NCBI GenBank assembly: GCA_965217565.1
Contig: CBDCIS010000001.1
Span: forward strand, 248,001-312,000
DNA: 64,000 nucleotides
Source: CBDCIS01 sp965217565
GTDB taxonomy: Bacteria > Chloroflexota > Dehalococcoidia > Lucifugimonadales > CATOSD01
Direction of reading: 5' to 3'
Below the pieces are notes generated by a model that was given only the letters and a program-made list of their open reading frames with translations, was not told the DNA's origin and ran no database searches. Below are positions 51,504 through 60,837 of this stretch, piece by piece. Within the stretch, counting starts at the first letter, position 1, and each line of letters opens with the position of its first letter. Both the position numbers and the translations under genes were made by a program.

Positions 51504-52556
51504 ATGACTGACATAGGCGACCTCGCGCGCAGATTCCAACGATTCGCCGAGCTGGAGTGCCGCGGCTCTTCCCCACTCTATGAGCGCCTGGCGATCGGCG
51601 TCTCCACCGACGTGAAGGTTCTTGAAATCGCCACGCACTGCGCGAAAGGCCAACCCGCGCCCAACCTGTTCTTCGGCGCGGCCCACCTCACGCTGCTGAA
51701 GGGCGAGCGGCATCCCGTGTCGGCGTTCTACCCCAACATTGCGGACGCGGACGCGCCCGGTCCGGACACGGACCCATACCCTCACTTCAAGGACTTCTGC
51801 CTTCGGAATAGGCAGGAGATTATCGAGACGATTTCAACTCGGACCGTCCAGACAAACGAGGTAGGTCGCTGCGCCGCGCTGCTCCCGGTCTTTGCTATCG
51901 TTTCGAGCCGCGCCCCGGACAAACCGTTCGCCTTCGTCGAGGTTGGCGCGAGCGCGGGACTGAACCTGCTATGGGACTACTTCCGCTACGACTACGGCCC
52001 GGCGGGACTCTATGGACATCCCAACTCGCCGGTTCGGCTGTCCTGCGACTCTCGCGGCGCAAGTCTGCCTGACATCCCGCAGCCCTTCCCTGAGATCGGT
52101 TTGAGGGTCGGCATAGACCTCAACCCAATCGACCTGAATGACCCGGACGCCGCCCTATGGCTGCGCGCCCTGATCTGGCCGGAGCACACGGAGCGCGTCG
52201 CGGCCCTCACGGGCGCGCTGGAAATCGCGCGGCAGCACCCGCCAACGCTGATCGCCGGCGACGCGCTGGACGCGCTCCCCGGCGTCCTCGAGGACGTGGA
52301 CGAAGACATGACCCTCTGCGTCTTTCACACCCATACGCTCAACCAGTTTCCGCCGGAGGCGCGAGAGCGCTTCGCATCCCTGGTTGACCAATATGGGGCG
52401 CGCCGAGACCTGTACGTGGTATCCATCGAAAGGCAGGGGCCGCAGCGGGAAAGGGCAGGCGCGCTAGCCGAACTGACCGCGTTCGAGGGCGGCGAGAAAC
52501 GCCACGACCCGCTCGCCACCTGCGACAATCACGGCAGGTGGCTGGAGTGGCTGTAA
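51504..52556 (+). CDS. DUF2332 family protein
   Basis: This 350-aa protein has the DUF2332 pattern RRFQRFAELECRGSSPLYER, NEVGRCAALLPVFAIVSSRA, VEVGASAGLNLLWDYFRYDY and VFHTHTLNQFPPEARERF. The VEVGASAGLN segment resembles a SAM-binding glycine loop, and a methyltransferase-like fold is plausible, but no activity is established. The gene is divergent from the aminotransferase and stands alone. Confidence 0.85.
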   Translation: MTDIGDLARRFQRFAELECRGSSPLYERLAIGVSTDVKVLEIATHCAKGQPAPNLFFGAAHLTLLKGERHPVSAFYPNIADADAPGPDTDPYPHFKDFCLRNRQEIIETISTRTVQTNEVGRCAALLPVFAIVSSRAPDKPFAFVEVGASAGLNLLWDYFRYDYGPAGLYGHPNSPVRLSCDSRGASLPDIPQPFPEIGLRVGIDLNPIDLNDPDAALWLRALIWPEHTERVAALTGALEIARQHPPTLIAGDALDALPGVLEDVDEDMTLCVFHTHTLNQFPPEARERFASLVDQYGARRDLYVVSIERQGPQRERAGALAELTAFEGGEKRHDPLATCDNHGRWLEWL

Positions 52557-52619
52557 GCGCCTGACCGCCAGCCCACGCCGCACGCAACCAACCATCGACT
52601 CGCTGACGAACCAATTCCC

Positions 52620-53234
52620 CTACTGCATCGGCGAACATTCCGCCGGGAAGAGCAGCTTGTTCTCCTGCTTCAGCGGGACTACGTTGCTGGGCGGCGGCCA
52701 TACGCCTTTGGCCCTCGTCTCATCTCGGACGCGCATACGCTCCTCGAAACTGCCGTAGGCCCAGAGGTGGATGAACTTGTTGAGGCCGCCTATCTCTGAC
52801 GTCCAGCATCCCGCAAGCGGCGAGAACTTCTCCCGCTCGGCGATTCGCCCGCTCCAGGCCTCGAAGACCTGCGCGACCTCGCCGGGGCCGTAGGTGTAGA
52901 TACGCATCTCGTATAGCGGCCCGATACTCCTGTCGCCGAGAGGGGTCATGAAAGGCGCGGGAATCAGGATTTCGGTTCCCATGTGCTCGACGAACTGGCT
53001 GGTGTTGGGCGGCCATGCGCCGTCGGCTACGGCCTTGGCGCGCACGTCGTCGCGGTGGTTCAGGTCATCGTAGGGCCAGATGTGAACCACCTGGTTGAGC
53101 GGCCCCGCCTCGGTGTGCCACAGACCGCCAAACGCGGAGTACTTCAGCCTGCCGGGCAGCTTCTCGGCAAAACCCTTCTCGAAGTCCGGCACGCTTCTGG
53201 GCTTCAGTTCGTAGGTACGCATCTCATATATCAT
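52620..53234 (-). CDS. NIPSNAP family protein
   Basis: This 204-aa protein has two NIPSNAP (dimeric alpha-beta barrel) repeats: MIYEMRTYELKPRSVPDFEK with VVHIWPYDDLNHRDDVRAKA, and YEMRIYTYGPGEVAQVFEAW with FIHLWAYGSFEERMRVRDET. These small-ligand-binding folds often occur in catabolic clusters; their activity is generally unknown. It lies 40 bp downstream of an enoyl-CoA hydratase gene. Confidence 0.9.
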   Translation of the reverse strand: MIYEMRTYELKPRSVPDFEKGFAEKLPGRLKYSAFGGLWHTEAGPLNQVVHIWPYDDLNHRDDVRAKAVADGAWPPNTSQFVEHMGTEILIPAPFMTPLGDRSIGPLYEMRIYTYGPGEVAQVFEAWSGRIAEREKFSPLAGCWTSEIGGLNKFIHLWAYGSFEERMRVRDETRAKGVWPPPSNVVPLKQENKLLFPAECSPMQ

Positions 53235-53274
53235 CTATCTGTTCTCCTTTTGAGTGTTTTCCGATGCTTCGACA

Positions 53275-54120
53275 TTAACGGCCTTTGAAAACAGGATTGC
53301 GCTTCTCCAAGAAGGCGCGACGAGCCTCCTGCGCGTCCTCAGACCCGCCCAGGATGCCGCCAGCGTTGGAGGTGAGCACCATCGTGTTCTCCACGTTCGT
53401 GTCCAGAGACGTGCGCATGATTCGCTTGCTTATCCACTGAACCAGCGGCGGCGTTCTCATAATCCTGTCGCACAAAGCCCTGGTGGTCGTTTCCAGTTCC
53501 TCTGAGGATACCAGGTAGTTGAGCAGTCCCCAATCGTAGGCCCGCTGAGCGTCCAGGTGTCCTGTGTAGGCGAACTCCAGCGCGCGCCCCAGCCCGGCCA
53601 TCTTGGGCAGGTAGTAGGAGCCGCCGTTTTCGATAATCTGGCCCAACTGCTGATAGCCGATGAAGCGGGTGTTTTCGCACCCCAGCCGAATATCGCAGTG
53701 CAGGGCCATGTCCATGCCCGAACCCACCGCGGGGCCGTTTATCATGGCGACGGTGGGCTTCCTGACCAGCGAGATGTCCCGGTGCAGCTTGGTGAAGCCG
53801 TGATAGAAGTGCTCACGGGTGGCGTCCGGCCCTTCCGGCCCACGGTCCCCGGAGAACTTTTCGCCCTTGACCTCGTCCGGCGTGTCGCCTCGCATGTCCG
53901 CGCCCGAACAGAAGCCGCGTCCCACGCCCGTGAGCACGATGACGCGGACGTTTGGGTCGTCGTCCCCTGCCCGCATGTACTCGCCAACCTTCGCGACGGT
54001 GCCGTTCTCCTCAGCGGAACCTATGAGTGAGTTCATACGCTCAGGTCGGTTGAACTTGATCCACAGGATGCCGGTGTCCTCCGGCTCGTACAAGAGATAG
54101 TCAACCAGCTTTGGCCCCAT
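53275..54120 (-). CDS. Enoyl-CoA hydratase/isomerase family protein 1
   Basis: This 281-aa crotonase-fold protein starts MGPKLVDYLLYEPEDTGILW, behind AGGAGGTGAAC with the ATG at 54120. Oxyanion-hole segments are RGFCSGADMRGDTP and NGPAVGSGMDMALHCDIRLG. The region that carries the second catalytic Glu reads QIIENGGSYYLPKMAGLGRA. It could hydrate, isomerise or cleave an acyl-CoA. It belongs to a minus-strand run ECH, CoA-transferase, CoA-transferase, ECH. Confidence 0.9.
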   Translation of the reverse strand: MGPKLVDYLLYEPEDTGILWIKFNRPERMNSLIGSAEENGTVAKVGEYMRAGDDDPNVRVIVLTGVGRGFCSGADMRGDTPDEVKGEKFSGDRGPEGPDATREHFYHGFTKLHRDISLVRKPTVAMINGPAVGSGMDMALHCDIRLGCENTRFIGYQQLGQIIENGGSYYLPKMAGLGRALEFAYTGHLDAQRAYDWGLLNYLVSSEELETTTRALCDRIMRTPPLVQWISKRIMRTSLDTNVENTMVLTSNAGGILGGSEDAQEARRAFLEKRNPVFKGR

Positions 54121-54185
54121 GTTCACCTCCTAACATTGTTCAGTTCGATCTTTCTGGGCGACCGGCCGGTCGCCCAGAACAGGCC

Positions 54186-55457
54186 CTAGTCCGCCCCCAC
54201 CGGCCTGGTCCCGATAACACCCTCCTCAGACAGCTCCGCGAGCTCCCTCGCGGACAACCCCAGAATCTCGCCGAGCACGTAGTCGTTGTGCTCGCCCAGG
54301 CCGGGCGCGGGAATCGTGGCGCGCCTGGGGTTCTTGGATAGCCGCCAGGGTGTGCTGACCTGCCTGTATCTCCCCGCCTCCGGATGCTCTACCGTATCCC
54401 AGAACCCCCTGGCCTCCAGGTGGGGATCGACGATGGCCTCGCCGCCCTTGAGCACCGCGCCCGCGGGCACCCCATAGGCCTGGAGCGCGTGCGTCACCTG
54501 GTAGTGGTCGCGCTCCATTGTCCACGCTGAGATGGCGTCGTCGAGCGCCGCGTAGTTGCGCCGGCGGTCGGCGCTGGTTGCGAACCTGGCGTCCCGGGCC
54601 AGTTCCGGCGCGCGCATGGCTCGGCAAAGGCCCTCCCACTCCTCGTCGGACTGCACAGTTATCGCCACCCACATGTCGTCGCCCAGGCAGCGATAGACTC
54701 CCTGCGGCGCGGCCGTCGGATGCCGGTTGCCCGTCAGCCCCGCGACGCGGCCATTGAGGGAGTAGTCCAGCACCGCCTCGCCCATCATGGCAACGGTCAC
54801 CTCTCGCTGGGAGAGGTCCACGAACGTCCCTCTGCCGGTCCTGAGCCGCGTCCTCAGCGCGGCCATCAGCGCGCCGACGGACAGGATGCCAACGACAGGG
54901 TCCGGAAAGGTCTCGTTCGTCATGAGCGGCTGACCGCCCTCGTACCCCGTAATGGACGCGAGTCCTGCGGTCTGCTCCAACGTGGAGCCGAGAGAGCCGT
55001 AGTCCCTCTCGGGCCCCGTCGCGCCCTGGCTGCTGATTTTGACGTATATGATTTGCGGATTGGCCCTGGATACAGCGTCGTACCCCAGCCCCAACCTGTC
55101 CATGACAGAGGCTCTGAAGTTCTCTATGACCACATCACAAACGCCGGCAAGCTCCAGCAGCAGCCGCTTGCCGCGCTCGGTCGCCAGGTCGAGCGTTATG
55201 CCCAGCTTGTTGAGGTTGCGGTGCACGTGGTGGCCGGAGCGGTTCCAGGGACGCTCGCCCGGCTCGCCGCCGGGATAGAGGTTGTACGCGCCCGTCCCCG
55301 AGGGCTTCGCGAGACCCCGGCTGGTGTCCATGCGTGTGCGCGACTCCACCTTGATGACCTCCGCGCCCATAAAGCCCAGCAGAAACGTGGCGTAAGGCCC
55401 CACCGCAATCTGCGTCAGGTCCAGGACTCGGAGCCCGTCCAGGGCCATGCTACCCAT
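54186..55457 (-). CDS. CaiB/BaiF CoA-transferase 3, Asp present
   Basis: This 423-aa protein starts MGSMALDGLRVLDLTQIAVG behind GAGGAGAGCT. It contains FMGAEVIKVESRTRMDTSRG, VIENFRASVMDRLGLGYDAV and the expected catalytic Asp in NETFPDPVVGILSVGALMAA, placed 18 residues before the Arg of RLRTGRG. It is more like CoA-transferase 2 than like its neighbour. It lies 51 bp downstream of CoA-transferase 4, repeating the pairing seen at 34885-37516. Confidence 0.9.
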   Translation of the reverse strand: MGSMALDGLRVLDLTQIAVGPYATFLLGFMGAEVIKVESRTRMDTSRGLAKPSGTGAYNLYPGGEPGERPWNRSGHHVHRNLNKLGITLDLATERGKRLLLELAGVCDVVIENFRASVMDRLGLGYDAVSRANPQIIYVKISSQGATGPERDYGSLGSTLEQTAGLASITGYEGGQPLMTNETFPDPVVGILSVGALMAALRTRLRTGRGTFVDLSQREVTVAMMGEAVLDYSLNGRVAGLTGNRHPTAAPQGVYRCLGDDMWVAITVQSDEEWEGLCRAMRAPELARDARFATSADRRRNYAALDDAISAWTMERDHYQVTHALQAYGVPAGAVLKGGEAIVDPHLEARGFWDTVEHPEAGRYRQVSTPWRLSKNPRRATIPAPGLGEHNDYVLGEILGLSARELAELSEEGVIGTRPVGAD

Positions 55458-55508
55458 AGCTCTCCTCGAAATAACGTTGTTGGCGCAAAAGCGGCAATCC
55501 GCCCAGAC

Positions 55509-56699
55509 CTACACCACTCCCTGTTCTTTCAACTCCGCGAGCTTTCCTGCCGAATAGCCGAGCCTCTCGCAAAAAACGTATTCGTTATGCTCACCCAGCA
55601 GCGGAGCGCGGCCATGCCGCCACGCGCTGCCCTCCATGCCGATTGGCGCGCCGGGATAGGTCGCCGCGCCGGTGAAGGGATGCTCTATCGTCTGGAAGAA
55701 CTGTCTGGCTTGGAACTGGCCGGAATTGAACAGGTCCTCTACCGTGGCGACGTAGCCCGCGATAGTGCGCATCCCCTGGAGGGTGTGGTAAATCTCCCCT
55801 TTCGTCTTCTTGGCGGCCCACTCGCCGACGATAGCGAGCACGTCCTGTTGGTGCTCCCTGCGCGCCTCGCGGGTGCTGAACGCCGGGTCGTCCGCCAGCT
55901 CGGGCACTCCCATCAGATCGCAGACCCTCGCCCAGATGTCCTCCCGCACGCCTATCTCGAGCCCTGGGCTTACCCACCCATCCTCGGCACGCACGAGCGC
56001 GCTCTCCCTTCTCGCGGGAATACGCCCGAACTGGTGGTGGATCGAGGCGTGTATCTGGGCGACGCTGACAGCTTCCATCGCCGAGATGTCCACGTGCTGA
56101 CCATGGCCCAGCGTGTCCCGAACGTAGAGGGCCAGCATCGCGCCCGAAAACGCGCTGATGCCAATGGCGTAGAGCACGACGTTGCCGCCTATCTTCAACG
56201 GCTCCCTTTCGGGCAGGCCGACGGTGTGCATCAGCGCGCCCAGCGCCTGGATGACGATGTCCGTTCCCTTGTAGTCGCGGTACGGGCCCGATTGCCCGAA
56301 CGGGGTGATCGAGGTATAGATAAGCCCCTGGTTAGACTCCGACAGCGCGTCGTATCCCAGCCCGAGCCGCTCCATGTGCCCCGCCGGGTAGCTCTCCACC
56401 AGTATGTCGCAATCCTGGGCAAGTCGCCGGAAAATGGCGGCTCCCCTTTTGCTTTCCAGGTCTAGGGTGACGCTCTTCTTGTCGGTGTTGAGGTAGAGGT
56501 GGAGCGCGCTCCCCTCCACGTGCGGCTCGTCCTTGAAGAAGGGGCCGGCCTCCCGCGAAGGGTCACCGGCGCCCGGCCTCTCGACCTTGATAACCTCCGC
56601 GCCAAGCCCCGCAATCAGCTTGGCGCAGAACGGGCCTGACACGCCCTCGCTGACGTCCAACGCCCTTATATCTCCCAGTGCGGGTTCGCCTTGAACCAT
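55509..56699 (-). CDS. CaiB/BaiF CoA-transferase 4, lacks the canonical Asp
   Basis: This 396-aa protein starts MVQGEPALGDIRALDVSEGV, with GPFCAKLIAGLGAEVIKVER and TSITPFGQSGPYRDYKGTD, the same signature as CoA-transferase 1. The site aligned with Asp169 of formyl-CoA transferase falls in GGNVVLYAIG, where Leu is found and no Asp is near. It resembles CoA-transferase 1 in sequence and in this loss. A partner role beside CoA-transferase 3 is suggested. An upstream in-frame ATG at 56771 overlaps the ECH gene and lacks a ribosome binding site. Confidence 0.9.
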   Translation of the reverse strand: MVQGEPALGDIRALDVSEGVSGPFCAKLIAGLGAEVIKVERPGAGDPSREAGPFFKDEPHVEGSALHLYLNTDKKSVTLDLESKRGAAIFRRLAQDCDILVESYPAGHMERLGLGYDALSESNQGLIYTSITPFGQSGPYRDYKGTDIVIQALGALMHTVGLPEREPLKIGGNVVLYAIGISAFSGAMLALYVRDTLGHGQHVDISAMEAVSVAQIHASIHHQFGRIPARRESALVRAEDGWVSPGLEIGVREDIWARVCDLMGVPELADDPAFSTREARREHQQDVLAIVGEWAAKKTKGEIYHTLQGMRTIAGYVATVEDLFNSGQFQARQFFQTIEHPFTGAATYPGAPIGMEGSAWRHGRAPLLGEHNEYVFCERLGYSAGKLAELKEQGVV

Positions 56700-56733
56700 G
56701 TCCCTCGCCGTTTCGTTCGCCGTGTTCCGGGGG

Positions 56734-57600
56734 TTACCTGCCCGAGTACGCCGGACGGCGCTTCTCCACAAAGGCCCTCACGCCCTCCTTGTGGTCCTCC
56801 GTCCTGCGACTGATCTCCTGGGCAGGGCCGGCGAGATTCAGGCTCTGTTCGAGGTCGATGTACAGCGATCGCTGCACCAGCCGCTTTATCAGCGCCATGG
56901 AGTAGGTCGGCCCATCGGCGATGCGCTGCGCCAACTCCATCGTCGTCTCCATGAGCTCGTCGTGCGGCGTTACCTTGCTGGCGAGGCCCAACCTGAACGC
57001 CTCGTCGGCGTCGAGGGCGTCGCCCGTGTACTGCATGAGCAGTGTGTTGCCAAGACCCACCATCCTGGGAAGTTGCCAGCAAGAGCCGTCGGCCGGAATC
57101 AGTCCTCTTCTGATGAAAGTCTCGGAGAGGCGCGCTTTGTCCGAGAGCAGGCGAATGTCGCACGAGAGCGCGATGCCTAGGCCCAGCCCCATGGCGTAGC
57201 CGTTGACGGCCGCTATGGACGGCTTCTGGAGGTTGTGCAGCCTCAGCGGGAGAAACCGGATGTTGTCTGCGCCTTCACTCTCCGAACTCTCCGCCTGCCG
57301 CGCCCACTGGTGGTCGAGGTACTCCCACGCGGTCATGTCAGTGGGTATAGGCTCCTCGGCAACCTTGCTGCGCTCCTGGACCGAGGCGTCCATGCGCTTC
57401 ACGTTCGCGCCGGAGCAGAAGGACGGGTCTCGCCCGGTCAGCACCACCGCGCGCAGATTGGGGTCCGATTCCAGCCTGTCGAGTTCCCCATTTATCTCCA
57501 TGGACATCTCGCCGCCGATGGCGTTCCGCGTCGTTGGATCGTCCATGGTAATCACCATCACGCTGCCAACGTCCCTTACTTCTATATAGTCGTGCGCCAT
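56734..57600 (-). CDS. Enoyl-CoA hydratase/isomerase family protein 2
   Basis: This 288-aa crotonase-fold protein starts MAHDYIEVRDVGSVMVITMD behind AGGGGGAACCA. Oxyanion-hole segments are DPSFCSGANVKRMD and AAVNGYAMGLGLGIALSCDI. The acid region reads ETFIRRGLIPADGSCWQLPR, in which Ala/Asp replace the usual Glu-Gly. It is the first gene of the minus-strand group ending at NIPSNAP, and would process the CoA ester formed by the transferase pair. Confidence 0.9.
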   Translation of the reverse strand: MAHDYIEVRDVGSVMVITMDDPTTRNAIGGEMSMEINGELDRLESDPNLRAVVLTGRDPSFCSGANVKRMDASVQERSKVAEEPIPTDMTAWEYLDHQWARQAESSESEGADNIRFLPLRLHNLQKPSIAAVNGYAMGLGLGIALSCDIRLLSDKARLSETFIRRGLIPADGSCWQLPRMVGLGNTLLMQYTGDALDADEAFRLGLASKVTPHDELMETTMELAQRIADGPTYSMALIKRLVQRSLYIDLEQSLNLAGPAQEISRRTEDHKEGVRAFVEKRRPAYSGR

Positions 57601-57750
57601 TGGTTCCCCCTGTTCTGAATTCTTTCTTGAGTTGCCCAAGCAATACTGCCCGCGCCAACCCGGATGCGCCAGCCAAACCGAGAATGAGAATAACCCCACG
57701 CCCATAGGCTGTCAATCAATTGCCCTTACAGCCTAAACCCATGCCCAGCG

Positions 57751-57832
57751 GAGCCACAAGATTCCCCCGCCCTTGACGGGAGGGGGTTAGGGGGTGGGTG
57801 ACCGTCGCTCTACCAGTCAATGCAAACATGCT
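57751..57832. repeat. Short relative of the 37.5-kb MITE
   Basis: GAGCCACAAGATTCCC, GACGGGAGGGGGTTAGGGGG and GGGTGACCGTCG match the middle of the MITE at 37551-37607, followed directly by TCTACCAGTCAATGCAAACA, a degraded IS630-like right end. About 65 bp present in the longer copy are missing. It lies between ECH 2 and comM. Confidence 0.65.
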
Positions 57833-57838
57833 AGCCTA

Positions 57839-59392
57839 TTAGCCCTGCCCGTCTCGTCTGTACTGCAACGACTCCGCGAGATGCGCCGTCCCCACGCTCT
57901 CGGCCCCGGCGAGGTCGGCTATCGTTCGAGACAACTTCAGCACTCGGTGAAAGCCGCGCGCGGACAGGTGCATCTGCTTCATCGCCGCTTGCAAAAGACC
58001 CGACGCCGCCTCATCGACCTGGCAGAACTCCCACACCTCCACCGGCCCCATCTCGGCGTTGGCTATCAGGGACGTGCCCTGGAATCTCTTGGCCTGAACG
58101 CCTCGAGCCCTTTCGATCCGCTCCCGCGCGCTGGCCGAACTCTCCGCCGCCGTCGGCTGCATGAGCTTCTCGTACTCCACCCTGGGAACCTCGACGAAGA
58201 GGTCGATCCTGTCCAACAGCGGCCCGCTGATGCGCTTGCCATACCTGGCGACGGCGCTTGGCGTACAGACGCACTGCTTGACAGGGTCGCCGGAGTAGCC
58301 GCACGGACAGGGATTCATGGCCGCCACCAACATGAAGTTGGCCGGGAACGTAATCGTCCCCTGCGCGCGGCTGATCGTAACTACCTTGTCTTCGATGGGC
58401 TGGCGCAGCACCTCGAGCACAGTGTGGCCGAACTCGGGCAACTCGTCCAGAAACAGCACCCCGCGATGACTCAGCGTTATCTCTCCCGGCCTCGGCAGGC
58501 GTCCGCCGCCGACCAGTCCGGCGTTGGATATGGTGTAGTGGGGCGCTCTGAATGGGCGTTCGGTGATGAGGGGCGACGACGAGGGCAGGAGTCCGCTGAT
58601 GCTGAATATCTTGGTAACGTCCAACGCCTCCTGCTGGGTGAGCCTGGGTAGGATGGATGGCAGCGTGCGGGCGAGCAGCGTCTTGCCGCTGCCCGGCGGC
58701 CCGCTCATCAACAGGTTGTGACCGCCCGCGGCCGCGACCTCTATCGCGCGCTTGGCGTGCTCCTGCCCCCGAATGTCCGCAAGGTCAACGCCGCTCCCGC
58801 CCACTCTGCCCGCGCCGTTGGACGACACGAGGCCGTCCTCACCGGCGACGCCATCGCTCCGCGCCGGGGTTATCGACAACTCGCCGTTCAGGTGCGACAC
58901 AAGCTGCCCAAGAGTGGTGACGGGAATAGTCTCGACGCCCTCGACCAGAGCGGCCTCACTCGCGTCGGGCGCGGGCACGAAGACCGTCTTGCAGCCCTCG
59001 TCGCGCGCGACCACCACCATGGGCAGTATGCCGTTGGTGTGTCTCAGGCTGCCGTCGAGCGAGAGCTCTCCTAGAAAGAGGGAAGACTCCGGTATGCCTT
59101 GGAGTTGGCCCGAACTGTACAGGAGGGCAACGGCAATGGGCAGATCGTAGGCGGGGCCTGCCTTCCTCTGGTCGGCGGGCGCGAGATTCACCGTGATGCG
59201 GCGCATCGGAAACTCGCACCCTGAGTTGCGAACGGCGGAGCGCACCCTCTCCCTGGCTTCCTGAACGGCGGTGTCGGGCAGCCCAACAATGTTGAACGCG
59301 GGCAGGCCCGGCAATATGTCCACCTCCACCTCTACGATAAAGCCGTTCAGACCGAGCACGGCGCAAGTCTTACATCTGGCGAGCATACACAC
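57839..59392 (-). CDS. comM: YifB/ComM family Mg-chelatase-like AAA+ ATPase
   Basis: This 517-aa protein has the full family layout: an N-terminal Lon-protease-like ChlI domain (VDILPGLPAFNIVGLPDTAV, NLAPADQRKAGPAYDLPIAV), Walker A GPPGSGKT at residues 231-238, Walker B GVLFLDELPEF, a zinc-like Cys group PCPCGYSG...CVC and sensor SGPLLDRIDLFVEVPRV. ComM is a branch-migration helicase that aids integration of DNA in natural transformation. It is followed by the YprB-like gene on the same strand upstream side. Confidence 0.94.
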   Translation of the reverse strand: MCMLARCKTCAVLGLNGFIVEVEVDILPGLPAFNIVGLPDTAVQEARERVRSAVRNSGCEFPMRRITVNLAPADQRKAGPAYDLPIAVALLYSSGQLQGIPESSLFLGELSLDGSLRHTNGILPMVVVARDEGCKTVFVPAPDASEAALVEGVETIPVTTLGQLVSHLNGELSITPARSDGVAGEDGLVSSNGAGRVGGSGVDLADIRGQEHAKRAIEVAAAGGHNLLMSGPPGSGKTLLARTLPSILPRLTQQEALDVTKIFSISGLLPSSSPLITERPFRAPHYTISNAGLVGGGRLPRPGEITLSHRGVLFLDELPEFGHTVLEVLRQPIEDKVVTISRAQGTITFPANFMLVAAMNPCPCGYSGDPVKQCVCTPSAVARYGKRISGPLLDRIDLFVEVPRVEYEKLMQPTAAESSASARERIERARGVQAKRFQGTSLIANAEMGPVEVWEFCQVDEAASGLLQAAMKQMHLSARGFHRVLKLSRTIADLAGAESVGTAHLAESLQYRRDGQG

Positions 59393-59443
59393 GCTCCAGC
59401 GTTGAAGATACCCAACCTATACTATGGTTCAAAGACGCATGAG

Positions 59444-60295
59444 TCAAACGCCGCCCGCCAACGCCTTCACAACGTCGATGTCGTAAGGCAGGTCGATCTC
59501 GTATCGCATCGACGCCTCCAGGAATGGAACCCCGAGCCATAGCCTCTCGGCCAACTGGTTGAATACAAACTCCGCAAGCGCGGGTAGTGACGCCACGTCC
59601 TCGGCGTTGTATCTCACGAGCGTGTCCCGCGCGCCGGCGTTGTCTTCCCTCCACATGCGCCACATCCGCACGGCGTCGAAGCCGGTCAGTCCGCTCAGTT
59701 CGGAAGGACGGCCCACCTTCAAGCGGGACTCGATGGCCTTGAGACCGCCACCGTAGCCCAACCTCCACAACGGATATATCAGGTCCAGGTGCGCCATACG
59801 TCTGAACACATTGCCAAAGAAGTACTCGATGTACGGCAGGTCGAACCTCGCGCCATTGAAGGTTACCACGAGGTCATACTGCTCGAGCGCGCCCCGGAGG
59901 TCGTCCAGATTCTCGTCTCTGACGTAGGCCGTATAACCATCGCTGTCGAGCACGCCCACCATGGTTATGTAGCTGGACTCCGGCGACAACCCTGTCGTCT
60001 CGATGTCCAGGAACGCGGCCCCCTCGCGGAAATCGGCGTAGAGCCGCCAGCGTTCTCTGGACGGCAGGCAATTGTTGAAGTACCAGGCGTTCGCGTCATC
60101 GAAACGGGCAACGGACTTCCGGATTAGGGAGCGCATTTCAGCGCGCCGCTCCCGTATTCTCCACGGCAGCGAACGAGCGCCCAGAAACTCCTCCCACGTC
60201 GTTACGCCGGATTCCCATAGCTCCCGTTCGGTAGCCTTTCCCACGCCCGGCAGGTGAATGAACGTGTTTCGCAGCACGCGCGTCGAGTCCTCCAT
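59444..60295 (-). CDS. YprB-like RNase H-fold exonuclease
   Basis: This 283-aa protein has the DEDD exonuclease motifs: GAAFLDIETTGLSP (Asp, Glu), VTFNGARFDLPYIEYFF (Asp) and RYNAEDVASLPALA (Asp). An N-terminal helix-hairpin-helix-like segment FIHLPGVGKATERELWESGV precedes them. YprB-type proteins are 3' exonucleases of the RNase H superfamily with uncertain targets. It lies upstream of comM on the same strand with a 51-bp gap, suggesting joint expression in DNA metabolism. Confidence 0.85.
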   Translation of the reverse strand: MEDSTRVLRNTFIHLPGVGKATERELWESGVTTWEEFLGARSLPWRIRERRAEMRSLIRKSVARFDDANAWYFNNCLPSRERWRLYADFREGAAFLDIETTGLSPESSYITMVGVLDSDGYTAYVRDENLDDLRGALEQYDLVVTFNGARFDLPYIEYFFGNVFRRMAHLDLIYPLWRLGYGGGLKAIESRLKVGRPSELSGLTGFDAVRMWRMWREDNAGARDTLVRYNAEDVASLPALAEFVFNQLAERLWLGVPFLEASMRYEIDLPYDIDVVKALAGGV

Positions 60296-60453
60296 TCAAG
60301 GAGCCATTCCTGCTCTTTGCCTTGATTCTTTCCTTACCGCGTCTGTTTGTCAACCGACCCCTTGACACGCACGAACGCCCGTACTACGATCACTCCAGGC
60401 GTACCGACGAACATAACGGCAAGACCCAATCTCAATAGCGAGGTGTGACGTTT

Positions 60454-60837
60454 ATGCCCATCATCAACCACGACGACGCGCAAGAAACCCCCTGGCGGCC
60501 AAACTACCGCAAGTGGGACATCACCGCCCCAGGCGACGGCACGACCAGCAGCAGCATGTCGTACAGCGTCGTAGGCGTAGGCGCAGGCGCGCCGCTGCAT
60601 ACGCACGAGGCCGACGAGCTTATCATGATCCTGGAGGGCGTCCTGGAGGCTCGGCTGGGTGACGACGTGCAGCAGGTGGGAGCGAATCACACGCTGGTCA
60701 TCCCTCCCGGCGCGCCGCACGGCTTTCAAAGCATTGGCCCCGGCGACGCGCGCCTGGTGACGTTCTTCCCCGTATCCGACCCTTTCAACCACACGACGTA
60801 CTTGGAAGGCGTCCCGCCTGCGGCGCACAGTGAATAG
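60454..60837 (+). CDS. Cupin-domain protein
   Basis: This 127-aa small beta-barrel protein starts MPIINHDDAQETPWRPNYRK at an ATG behind GAGGTG. Metal-ligand motifs are PLHTHEADELIMILEG (HxH...E) and PPGAPHGFQSIG (His). Single-cupin proteins can be dioxygenases, isomerases or binders; the ligand is unknown. It stands alone, divergent from the YprB-like gene. Confidence 0.88.
   Translation: MPIINHDDAQETPWRPNYRKWDITAPGDGTTSSSMSYSVVGVGAGAPLHTHEADELIMILEGVLEARLGDDVQQVGANHTLVIPPGAPHGFQSIGPGDARLVTFFPVSDPFNHTTYLEGVPPAAHSE

Noticed and set aside
54720..56465. Very long open frame (581 codons) on the plus strand
   Set aside because: It is antisense to two clear CoA-transferase genes, has no family resemblance and arises from GC-rich third positions.
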